DNA from: UMGS1279 sp045577495
GTDB lineage: Bacteria; Bacillota; Clostridia; Oscillospirales; Acutalibacteraceae
Direction: 5' to 3'
Length of the DNA: 15,781 nt
NCBI GenBank assembly: GCA_045577495.1
Contig: JAZNIK010000060.1
Span: 1 to 15,781 of the forward strand
Position 1 is the stretch's first letter. Every line of letters begins with the position of its first letter. Below are positions 1 to 6,038 of this stretch, piece after piece. The notes beneath the pieces were generated by a model, which had not been told where the DNA came from, did no database searches, and worked only from the letters and a program-made list of their open reading frames with translations. The position numbers were made by a program, and so were the translations under genes.

Positions 1-65
1 CCCTCGTTCAAAATATTATACCAAATTTTACTTAAAAAGAGAAGTGTTATTTTAAATTTTTTTAT

Positions 66-94
66 TTGTAGTATTATAAATTTTATGATATAAT
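66..94 (+). promoter_or_regulatory. Predicted promoter of the two-component/htrA operon
   Basis: A sigma-A type promoter is visible. The -35 is TTGTAG at 66-71, followed by a 17-nt spacer and a perfect TATAAT at 89-94. A TG at 86-87 makes it an extended -10 element. Transcription would start near 101, giving a 5' leader of about 124 nt. The region is very AT-rich, so a chance match is possible, but the consensus -10, exact 17-nt spacing and TG dinucleotide together are good support. The rest of 1-224 holds no gene that I can see. Confidence 0.6.
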
Positions 95-152
95 TATTAA
101 AATAGAAAATTTTATATGTTAGATGACTAATATTTACAAAATTTTAATATAA

Positions 153-177
153 AAACATTAAACGTATGATAATGTTT
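153..177. repeat. Inverted repeat in the leader of the response regulator gene
   Basis: AAACATTA at 153-160 is the exact reverse complement of TAATGTTT at 170-177, with a 9-nt loop. It lies downstream of the predicted start of transcription and about 50 nt before the response regulator start codon. It could be an autoregulatory operator or a weak RNA hairpin. It contains little G or C and sits in AT-rich DNA, so it may be accidental. Confidence 0.3.
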
Positions 178-224
178 ATATTGTAAAAAAGATTATAAAT
201 ATTTTTACATAAGGAGAGTGCTTT

Positions 225-908
225 ATGAGTGCTATTAAAATCCTAATCGTTGATGATGATTTGAATATCTGCGAATTGCTTAGGTTGTATGCCGAAAAAG
301 AGGGGTATGAGCCTATCGTTGTTAATGATGGCGCAGCTGCCTTAACTGCTATTGAGGAGCATAATCCCAAAATGGTTTTGCTTGATATTATGCTTCCTAA
401 GCTTGATGGTTGGCAGGTTTGCAGAGAAATAAGAAAAACCTCTAATGTGCCGATAATTATGTTAACCGCAAAGGGCGAAACCTTTGATAAAATTTTAGGC
501 TTAGAACTTGGTGCGGATGATTATATTGCAAAACCCTTTGATACAAAAGAGGTTATGGCAAGAATCAAAGCGGTTTTAAGACGCACCTATAACGAAGAAG
601 AAAATTCAAAAATAGTTAAATTTGATAAGCTTGAAATCAATCTAACAAATTATGAACTTATTGTTGATGGTAAACAGGTTGATACGCCTCCAAAGGAGTT
701 AGAACTTATTTTTCATTTGGCAAGAAATCCAAACAGAGTATTTACACGAAATCAACTTCTCGATGAAGTATGGGGCTTTGATTATTATGGTGATTCTCGT
801 ACGGTTGATGTGCATGTTAAACGCCTTAGAGAAAAACTAGAGGGTATTTCGGATAAATGGTCACTTAAAACCGTATGGGGCGTTGGATATAAATTCGAGA
901 TAAAGTAA
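225..908 (+). CDS. OmpR/PhoB-family two-component response regulator
   Basis: This 227-residue cytoplasmic DNA-binding regulator is phosphorylated by a partner histidine kinase. The receiver domain (about 4-118) has the acidic triad D10-D11-D12, phosphoacceptor D54 in LLDIMLP, T81 in the MLTAKG segment and K103 in the IAKPF motif, so phosphotransfer should be intact. A winged-helix domain (about 128-227) carries the recognition-helix segment SRTVDVHVKRLREKL and ends with the typical WGVGYKFE. The start follows AAGGAG at 211-216 with an 8-nt spacer. The kinase gene begins 13 nt after the stop and an HtrA gene follows that, so it probably works with that kinase. The HtrA neighbour suggests a CssR-like envelope-stress role, but WalR- or ResD-like roles cannot be excluded because the sensed signal is not visible. 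Confidence 0.95.
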   Translation: MSAIKILIVDDDLNICELLRLYAEKEGYEPIVVNDGAAALTAIEEHNPKMVLLDIMLPKLDGWQVCREIRKTSNVPIIMLTAKGETFDKILGLELGADDYIAKPFDTKEVMARIKAVLRRTYNEEENSKIVKFDKLEINLTNYELIVDGKQVDTPPKELELIFHLARNPNRVFTRNQLLDEVWGFDYYGDSRTVDVHVKRLREKLEGISDKWSLKTVWGVGYKFEIK

Positions 909-921
909 GTGGTGTGCTTTA

Positions 922-2346
922 ATGAAACTAAAACTTTTTAAAAAGTTTTTTCTAACAACAACACTTATGATTGTGCTTGGAATGATGGGAATAACTGTTT
1001 TGCTTAGTGTTTTTGTAAGCAATTATTTAATAGACCAAAAAAAGCAGGTTTTAAAGGATAATTGCCTGGCGGTGTGCAATGTTATTTCAGAACTGGACGG
1101 CAGTAATATCAGTGAAGAAAATAGCCTTTCAATAATACGCACAATGGCATCTATAACCGAGGCGGATATTTTTATTGTTAATGTTGAAGGCAAGGTTTTA
1201 ATGTGTAGCTGCGATGAGTGGGCTGTTGATGGCCTTTGCGGTCATAATGGGAGTGTTGTTTCAAAAAACATAATGAAAAAGGTAGAAAAAGCGGATTTTA
1301 ACGAGGTGGGCGAACTTGGCGGTCTTTATTCGCAGGTGCAGTTTACCTATGCATCTTCCTTAAAAAACAGTAGTAACGCCTTAATAGGTGCTGTTTTTTC
1401 AACAATGACCTCGGATAGTATACGCAGTTTTTATAATTCGATTTTAAAACTTTTTTTATTTGCTTCCTTAATTCCAATAATTATTATGTTTTTTGTGGAA
1501 TACTTTATTTCGTATCGTTTTACTAAGCCGCTTAAACTTATGTCGGATGCGGCACGCAGTATGGCAAAAGGGGATTTTTCAAAAAGAATACCCGTTATGA
1601 GCGATGACGAAATAGGTGAACTCGCGATGTCTTTTAACCAAATGACAAATTCTTTGGTTCAGCTAGAGGGTACGCGTAGGCGGTTTATAGCAAATATTTC
1701 TCATGAACTTAAAACCCCTATGACAACAATTGGCGGTTTTATAGATGGTATAACCGACGGAACAATACCTCCCGAAAAACAACCTTATTATTTATCACTT
1801 GTTTCGGGCGAGATAAAACGCCTTTCAAGAATGGTGCAATCTATGCTTAGCCTTGCAAAGCTTGAATCGGGTGAACAAAAAATAAATAAAACCGAGTTTG
1901 ACTTGGCAGATATGCTTTTTAATATTGTTGTATCACAAGAGCAACGAATAGCAGAGCGGCTCTTAAAAATTGAGGGCTTAGAGGATATTGATAGAACCGA
2001 TGTAAACGCAGATTACGATTTGATTTATCAGGTTGTATATAATCTTGTTGATAACGCAATTAAATTTACAAATAAGGGTGGAACAATTTCTTTTTCTACC
2101 GCAAAATTTGATAATGCGGTGCAATTTAAAATTAAAAACACAGGCGAGGGTATTGAGAAAAAGGACCTACCCTTTATATTTGAGAGGTTTTATAAAGCTG
2201 ATAAAGCTCGTTCGGCTGTTAAAGATAGCACCGGATTGGGACTTCATTTGGCTTATACAATAATTTCAATACACGGTGGCAGGATATCGGTTAAGAGTGA
2301 ACCCTCGCAGTATACCGAATTTACCTTTGTGTTGCCGATTTCTTAA
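922..2346 (+). CDS. Membrane sensor histidine kinase (HAMP, HisKA, HATPase)
   Basis: This 474-residue kinase is the partner of the preceding response regulator. Transmembrane helices lie at about 10-35 and 173-195 and enclose an extracytoplasmic sensor of about 135 residues. HAMP follows at about 196-249. The HisKA phosphoacceptor is H261 in SHELKTP, with the N box at 374-382 (NLVDNAIKF), an F box near 418-427 (FERFY) and a G box STGLGL from 436. In the G1 box the usual Asp of DxGxG is Asn (N406, NTGEG). The sensor holds five cysteines: C48 and C52 just after the first helix, then C95, C97 and C106 in a CxC-x8-CGH arrangement, which hints at redox or metal sensing (inference). The site before the ATG is weak (GGTG at 911-914). 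htrA begins 13 nt after the stop. Confidence 0.95.
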   Translation: MKLKLFKKFFLTTTLMIVLGMMGITVLLSVFVSNYLIDQKKQVLKDNCLAVCNVISELDGSNISEENSLSIIRTMASITEADIFIVNVEGKVLMCSCDEWAVDGLCGHNGSVVSKNIMKKVEKADFNEVGELGGLYSQVQFTYASSLKNSSNALIGAVFSTMTSDSIRSFYNSILKLFLFASLIPIIIMFFVEYFISYRFTKPLKLMSDAARSMAKGDFSKRIPVMSDDEIGELAMSFNQMTNSLVQLEGTRRRFIANISHELKTPMTTIGGFIDGITDGTIPPEKQPYYLSLVSGEIKRLSRMVQSMLSLAKLESGEQKINKTEFDLADMLFNIVVSQEQRIAERLLKIEGLEDIDRTDVNADYDLIYQVVYNLVDNAIKFTNKGGTISFSTAKFDNAVQFKIKNTGEGIEKKDLPFIFERFYKADKARSAVKDSTGLGLHLAYTIISIHGGRISVKSEPSQYTEFTFVLPIS

Positions 2347-2347
2347 T

Positions 2348-2352
2348 GGAGG
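2348..2352 (+). promoter_or_regulatory. Ribosome binding site that fixes the htrA start
   Basis: GGAGG lies 7 nt before the ATG at 2360. The same frame stays open upstream to an ATG at 2276, but that codon is inside the kinase gene and has no comparable site. The extra 28 residues it would add look like a shadow of kinase coding, so 2360 is the real start. Confidence 0.9.
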
Positions 2353-2359
2353 TTTTTAT

Positions 2360-3859
2360 ATGGAAGAACAAAATAAACAATTTAATGATACTGATTTAAA
2401 TCAAGAGACAAATTTACCAACCGAGCCTATTGAGGTTGAGGAGGTTCAGCAACCCACAATTACCAGCGAGGTGGTTAATCAACCTCAAACGCAAGATACC
2501 GAGATAGATTTAGACCCCGATATAGTTTTGGTTGCAAGTCAAGAACAAAATGGAAACGATGCACCTGAAATAGAGTTAACTAATGAACACACCAATACCG
2601 ATTTTTCTGCCGAGCGTATTGCTCAGCCAACGCTACCTATTATGCCGTATATTGAAAAAACCGAATATCAGCCAATTAACGCAAATGGTAAAAGTCGCGG
2701 TATGCGAGTGTTTGCGGTGATTGTGGCTTTGATGGTGGGACTTAGCGCGGCAATAACTGGCGGATATTTTTTGGGCACCTCAAAAAACGGTACGCCTAAT
2801 GTTAAGGTAGATTTGGCTAAAAAGCCATCTGAGGAAAACGCACTTACTGTTTCTCAGGTTTATGCTTCGGCAAATAAAAGTGTAGTTGGAATTTACACAT
2901 ATAATGATGAGGGTATAGCCGGTACAAGCTCGGGCGTTATATATTCTAAGGATGGATATATAGTTACGAACGACCATATATATGCAGATGTTGAGGCGGC
3001 TAAATTTAAGGTTTATACCTACGATGGAAAATCTTTTTCTGCAAAGTATGTAGCGGGTGATACACGAAGCGATTTGGCAGTGCTTAAAATAGATAACCCG
3101 AGCGGTTTAGTTACTGCTACTTTTGGTAATTCATCTGAAGTATCGGTGGGAGAAATGGTTGTTGCGATTGGTAGACCAAATGGTGCAGACCAAGCATCAA
3201 CCGCGTCAGAAGGTATTGTTTCCTCAATTTCAAGACGAGTTTCAACAACTTCAAGCTATAGTTGCAATTTTATTCAAACCTCATCGGCAATCAATCCCGG
3301 TAGTTCGGGTGGTGCTCTTTACAATATATACGGTCAGGTTATTGGTATAACCTCGGCAAAGCTTGTTGGAGATGCTTATGAGGGTGTTGGATTTGCCATT
3401 CCAACCGTTACTATGAAAAAGGTTGTAGATTCACTTATTAAAAATGGCGAGGTTAAGGGTAGAGCGCGTCTTGGTATAATGTATCAAGAGGTTAATGAAC
3501 TTGCCGCAGAGGTTTCGGGTATGCCAAGCGGACTTCTAATAGCCTCAATTGATAAAGATAGCGCCCTTTACGGAAAATCTGTTGGCGCCAACGATATTAT
3601 TACACACGTAAATGGTAATGAAATTAAAAACTCTAATATTGTGTTAGATACTATCGAAAACTCAAAAGCGGGGGATACACTTAATTTAAAGGTTTATCTA
3701 TCCAAGCAAAAGAAAAGCATTGATATATCGGTTAAGCTTTTAGAGGATAAGGGCTCATCAAGTTATATCAAAAAAGCTTCCGGAAATAACAATAATAATT
3801 CTTCAAGTTCCAAACAAGAATATAATTCTTCGGCATTTACTTTCCCATATGGAGAATAA
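2360..3859 (+). CDS. htrA: Membrane-anchored HtrA/DegP-type serine protease with one PDZ domain
   Basis: This 499-residue protease degrades or remodels misfolded proteins outside the membrane. A cytoplasmic N-terminal tail of about 112 residues, rich in Glu, Gln, Asn and Thr, precedes one membrane helix (about 115-139). The trypsin-like domain has an intact triad: H206 in TNDHIY, D238 in RSDLAVLKI and S316 in INPGSSGGAL, where most relatives have GNSGG. A single PDZ domain (about 370-463, from RARLGIMYQ) should bind substrate C termini. The C terminus is a low-complexity Asn/Ser tail. The start at 2360 is set by the GGAGG site; 13 nt separate it from the kinase gene, and a terminator closes the operon. 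In Bacillus the CssRS pair controls HtrA-type proteases, so the two-component pair here may control this gene's operon (inference). Confidence 0.95.
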   Translation: MEEQNKQFNDTDLNQETNLPTEPIEVEEVQQPTITSEVVNQPQTQDTEIDLDPDIVLVASQEQNGNDAPEIELTNEHTNTDFSAERIAQPTLPIMPYIEKTEYQPINANGKSRGMRVFAVIVALMVGLSAAITGGYFLGTSKNGTPNVKVDLAKKPSEENALTVSQVYASANKSVVGIYTYNDEGIAGTSSGVIYSKDGYIVTNDHIYADVEAAKFKVYTYDGKSFSAKYVAGDTRSDLAVLKIDNPSGLVTATFGNSSEVSVGEMVVAIGRPNGADQASTASEGIVSSISRRVSTTSSYSCNFIQTSSAINPGSSGGALYNIYGQVIGITSAKLVGDAYEGVGFAIPTVTMKKVVDSLIKNGEVKGRARLGIMYQEVNELAAEVSGMPSGLLIASIDKDSALYGKSVGANDIITHVNGNEIKNSNIVLDTIENSKAGDTLNLKVYLSKQKKSIDISVKLLEDKGSSSYIKKASGNNNNNSSSSKQEYNSSAFTFPYGE

Positions 3860-3897
3860 TTAAAACAAAATTATAGTGTAAAAATAAGATTTTTATT

Positions 3898-3933
3898 AAA
3901 AACGGTACAAGATATTGTGCCGTTTTTATTTTT
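3898..3933 (+). terminator. Intrinsic terminator after htrA
   Basis: AAAAACGGTAC (3898-3908) pairs with GTGCCGTTTTT (3917-3927) across an 8-nt loop, with one G-U pair. The 3' arm runs into a T-rich tail to 3933. It lies 38 nt after the htrA stop and separates the stress operon from the mraZ promoter. Because the stem is flanked by A's and T's it may also work in the reverse direction. Confidence 0.85.
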
Positions 3934-3937
3934 ATGC

Positions 3938-3974
3938 AAAAAAATATAAAAAAAGGTAAAAAAATATAAAAAAA
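3938..3974. repeat. Four helically phased A7 tracts (curved DNA) upstream of the mraZ promoter
   Basis: Seven-A runs begin at 3938, 3948, 3958 and 3968, exactly 10 bp apart. They form two perfect 17-bp copies of A7-TAT-A7 (3938-3954 and 3958-3974) separated by GGT. A-tracts in phase with the helix are known to bend DNA, and A-rich DNA just upstream of a -35 can bind the RNA polymerase alpha subunit as an UP element. The last tract ends 3 nt before the -35. Confidence 0.75.
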
Positions 3975-3977
3975 TAC

Positions 3978-4006
3978 TTGCATTTTCTATAGTGATTGTA
4001 TATAAT
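3978..4006 (+). promoter_or_regulatory. Predicted mraZ/dcw operon promoter
   Basis: TTGCAT at 3978-3983 (-35), a 17-nt spacer and a perfect TATAAT at 4001-4006 (-10) form a sigma-A type promoter. Transcription should begin near 4013. This is the only strong promoter I see before ftsZ, so it probably drives mraZ through ftsQ, subject to the internal hairpins. Confidence 0.8.
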
Positions 4007-4016
4007 AGAATCAATA

Positions 4017-4068
4017 AAAGTGGTGGAAAGTGGTGTAACAGTCCACTAATAGTGTTTAATTGTGGTGA
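4017..4068 (+). promoter_or_regulatory. Predicted MraZ operator: two tandem pairs of 10-bp boxes
   Basis: AAAGTGGTGG (4017-4026) and AAAGTGGTGT (4027-4036) are adjacent copies of one box. After 12 nt come two weaker adjacent copies, ATAGTGTTTA (4049-4058) and ATTGTGGTGA (4059-4068). The GTG cores start at 4020, 4030, 4052 and 4062. MraZ of Mycoplasma has been reported to bind tandem AAAGTG[T/G]NNN boxes, which boxes 1 and 2 match exactly and boxes 3 and 4 match with one and two changes. The array covers the first transcribed bases up to just before the mraZ ribosome binding site, a position suited to autorepression. Confidence 0.7.
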
Positions 4069-4083
4069 AAAGGAGGGTTAAAA

Positions 4084-4506
4084 ATGTTTTTCGGCGAATA
4101 TCAACATAGCGTTGACAAAAAGGGCCGTTCCTTTATTCCGTCAAAATTCCGTGATGAACTTGGCGAGAGCTTTATCATATGCCGTAGCATTGATAGCCGT
4201 CCTTGCCTTCGCGTTTATTCTATGGAACAGTGGAGTGTGCTTGACGCTAAGTTGAGAGAACTTCCTGCACGCGCAGGCGATTTTAAAAGAAAGATATATT
4301 CAAGCGCCACAAATGTTGAGTGTGATGCTCAAGGTAGAATTTTAATTCCCGCAAAGCTTCGAGAGTTTGCAAAGCTTGAGGGCGAGGCAGCCTTTATTGG
4401 TATGTCTGATTTTTTTGAGGTTTGGAATCCTGCTAATTGGACTAACGAAGATTCCGGTTGTAGCGAAGAGCGTATGGACCAAATCGCAGAAGAATTTAAT
4501 TTGTAG
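4084..4506 (+). CDS. mraZ: MraZ transcriptional regulator of the dcw cluster
   Basis: This 140-residue protein is a typical full-length MraZ. It has two AbrB/SpoVT-like swapped-hairpin repeats, each marked by the DxxGR motif: D11-KKG-R15 in the first half and D81-AQG-R85 in the second. MraZ forms a ring-shaped oligomer that binds direct repeats in its own promoter region and represses dcw genes. Such repeats are visible at 4017-4068. A strong AGGAGGG site (4071-4077) precedes the ATG by 6 nt. It is the first gene of the cluster and rsmH follows after 11 nt. Confidence 0.97.
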   Translation: MFFGEYQHSVDKKGRSFIPSKFRDELGESFIICRSIDSRPCLRVYSMEQWSVLDAKLRELPARAGDFKRKIYSSATNVECDAQGRILIPAKLREFAKLEGEAAFIGMSDFFEVWNPANWTNEDSGCSEERMDQIAEEFNL

Positions 4507-4517
4507 AGGCGCTGAAT

Positions 4518-5438
4518 ATGGAATTTTCACATATCTCTGTGTTGCTTAATGAATCAATAGCGGCGCTTAATATTAAGGAAAACGGCATTTATGTAGATGG
4601 TACTGCAGGTGGTGGCGGTCATTCATTTGAAATAGCATCTAGACTTAAAAAGGGTAAACTGATAGCCCTAGATAGAGACCCCGACGCAATAAAAGCCGCA
4701 ACAAAAAGGCTTAACGGACTTTCTGCAGAGGTTGTTCAGTCAAATTTTAAGGATTTTGATAAGGTGCTGGATGAAAAGAGCATAGATTTTATAGATGGTA
4801 TGCTATTAGATTTAGGCGTTTCATCACATCAACTTGATGAGGCTGAGCGTGGATTTTCATACCACGCAGATGCACCCCTTGATATGAGAATGGCGCAAAG
4901 CGGAGCTACTGCGGCAGATTTAGTAAACACATTATCGGTTAATGAGTTAACCGATATATTAAACAGATATGGTGAAGAAAAATTTGCTTATCGTATAGCA
5001 AAGGCAATAGAAAATCAAAGAAAAATTTCTCCAATTATAACAACCGCTAAACTTGCAGAGGTAATTTCCTCTGCAGTTCCGGCGGCAGCCCGTAGAGATG
5101 GGCATCCCGCAAGAAAAAGCTTTCAAGCAATTAGAATCGCCGTTAACGGCGAGTTAGATGCTTTGTCCGAGGTGCTTGAAAAAGCATTTTACAGACTAAA
5201 AAAAGGTGGAGTATTAGCGGTAATAACATTCCACTCTTTAGAGGATAGAATGGTTAAACAAACCTTTGCCTCGTTAACAAAGGGGTGTACCTGCCCACCC
5301 GATTTTCCCGTATGTGTGTGCGGTAATACTCCAAAAGGTAAACTTGTTACCAAAAAACCTGTTGCACCGTCTGATGCAGAGGAAAAAGCAAATCCTCGTA
5401 GCAGAAGTGCGAAGTTAAGAGCAATAGAAAGACTTTAA
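4518..5438 (+). CDS. rsmH: 16S rRNA (cytosine(1402)-N(4))-methyltransferase RsmH (MraW)
   Basis: This 306-residue, SAM-dependent enzyme methylates N4 of C1402 in 16S rRNA, at the decoding centre of the small subunit. Visible family signatures are the SAM-binding loop DGTAGGGGHS (27-36), LDRDPDAI (51-58), LLDLGVSSHQLD (96-107), the PLDMRM segment, RKSFQAIRIAVNGEL (199-213), TFHSLEDR (237-244) and the terminal NPRSRSAKLR. The cysteine cluster CTCPPDFPVCVC (257-268) is normal for the family. The site AGAGG (4505-4509) overlaps the mraZ stop codon and lies 8 nt before the ATG, so translation is probably coupled to mraZ. Its second place in dcw clusters is highly conserved. Confidence 0.97.
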   Translation: MEFSHISVLLNESIAALNIKENGIYVDGTAGGGGHSFEIASRLKKGKLIALDRDPDAIKAATKRLNGLSAEVVQSNFKDFDKVLDEKSIDFIDGMLLDLGVSSHQLDEAERGFSYHADAPLDMRMAQSGATAADLVNTLSVNELTDILNRYGEEKFAYRIAKAIENQRKISPIITTAKLAEVISSAVPAAARRDGHPARKSFQAIRIAVNGELDALSEVLEKAFYRLKKGGVLAVITFHSLEDRMVKQTFASLTKGCTCPPDFPVCVCGNTPKGKLVTKKPVAPSDAEEKANPRSRSAKLRAIERL

Positions 5439-5460
5439 AAAAGTAGGAGCTGAAAAGCAA

Positions 5461-5934
5461 ATGAACAACTTAAAATATTATGAGGATAGTCTTGCATACG
5501 ATTTTTCCCTTTTTGCTCCTGCTGAAAAGGTAGCAAATACTCAAAAGGGTAAAATCATTGACATCCCAAGAGAACAGAAAAAACGTGCAATGCGTCGTAG
5601 GGCGGCTGCATCTAGTGTTTCGGGCAAGGTTACTGCAATTTTGGTTACAGTTTTTATCCTTGCGATGCTTGGCGGAAACATTTTTCTTCGTTCACAAATA
5701 ACCGAAACAGAGCACAATATCGCTAAGATAAATAAGCAAATAAGCCTTGCGGATAGCAAACTTGCTGCGGCTACCTTCGAGATGGAGCAAAAAATAAATT
5801 ATACTAATCTTGAAAATGCGGCAAAGGATTTAGGAATGAAAAAAATGGATAAAACTCAAATAGTTTATATCCGTACAAACCAAGAGGATAAAGCGGTAGT
5901 GGGGGATAAGATACTCACAGCCGAGAATAATTGA
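5461..5934 (+). CDS. ftsL: FtsL-like bitopic cell division protein
   Basis: This is a 157-residue bitopic membrane protein. The cytoplasmic part (1-55) is long and basic near the membrane (EQKKRAMRRR), the single membrane helix lies at about 56-76, and a heptad-like external segment (about 78-118) should form a coiled coil. The tail KKMDKTQIVYIRT fits the FtsL/DivIC family. FtsL pairs with DivIC and FtsQ/DivIB and activates the septal FtsW-PBP synthase. FtsL is poorly conserved in sequence, so the call rests on topology and on the slot between rsmH and the PBP gene. It is longer than B. subtilis FtsL (about 117) mainly through the N-terminal tail. A TAGGAG site (5444-5449) precedes the ATG by 11 nt, slightly far. 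Confidence 0.85.
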   Translation: MNNLKYYEDSLAYDFSLFAPAEKVANTQKGKIIDIPREQKKRAMRRRAAASSVSGKVTAILVTVFILAMLGGNIFLRSQITETEHNIAKINKQISLADSKLAAATFEMEQKINYTNLENAAKDLGMKKMDKTQIVYIRTNQEDKAVVGDKILTAENN

Positions 5935-5966
5935 TAAACTTAAAACATAATTTAAAATGATACCGG

Positions 5967-5995
5967 CGGGAGTTAAATTTTTTAACTCTCGTTTT
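5967..5995 (+). terminator. Terminator-like hairpin between ftsL and the PBP gene
   Basis: CGGGAGTTAAA (5967-5977) pairs with TTTAACTCTCG (5981-5991) over a 3-nt TTT loop, giving 11 bp with one G-U pair. TTTT follows (5992-5995), then GGTGGTTTT. The tail is shorter than in a strong terminator, so partial read-through seems likely. It may set a step-down in expression between the mraZ-rsmH-ftsL part and the downstream genes. Confidence 0.55.
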
Positions 5996-6031
5996 GGTGG
6001 TTTTAAAGAATTTAAAATTTTTGTATTTCGT

Positions 6032-6038
6032 GAGGTGA
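6032..6038 (+). promoter_or_regulatory. Ribosome binding site of the PBP gene, with ambiguous start
   Basis: GAGGTGA ends directly against the ATG at 6039, so the GAGG core is only 3 nt away. A TTG codon at 6045, in frame two codons later, would have a more usual 9-nt spacing. An in-frame TGA at 6036-6038 rules out any start further upstream. The difference is only two residues. Confidence 0.5.

Noticed and set aside
1..65. End of an upstream gene or a mobile element edge at the window start
   Set aside because: Only AT-rich DNA with stops in all frames; no repeat, coding signal or terminator could be supported.
2033..2263. Open frame overlapping the kinase gene
   Set aside because: It is an alternative frame of the ATP-binding domain coding region with no family features and no ribosome binding site.
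2276..2359. N-terminal extension of HtrA by 28 residues from an upstream ATG
   Set aside because: It lies inside the kinase gene, lacks a ribosome binding site, and the ATG at 2360 has GGAGG at ideal spacing.
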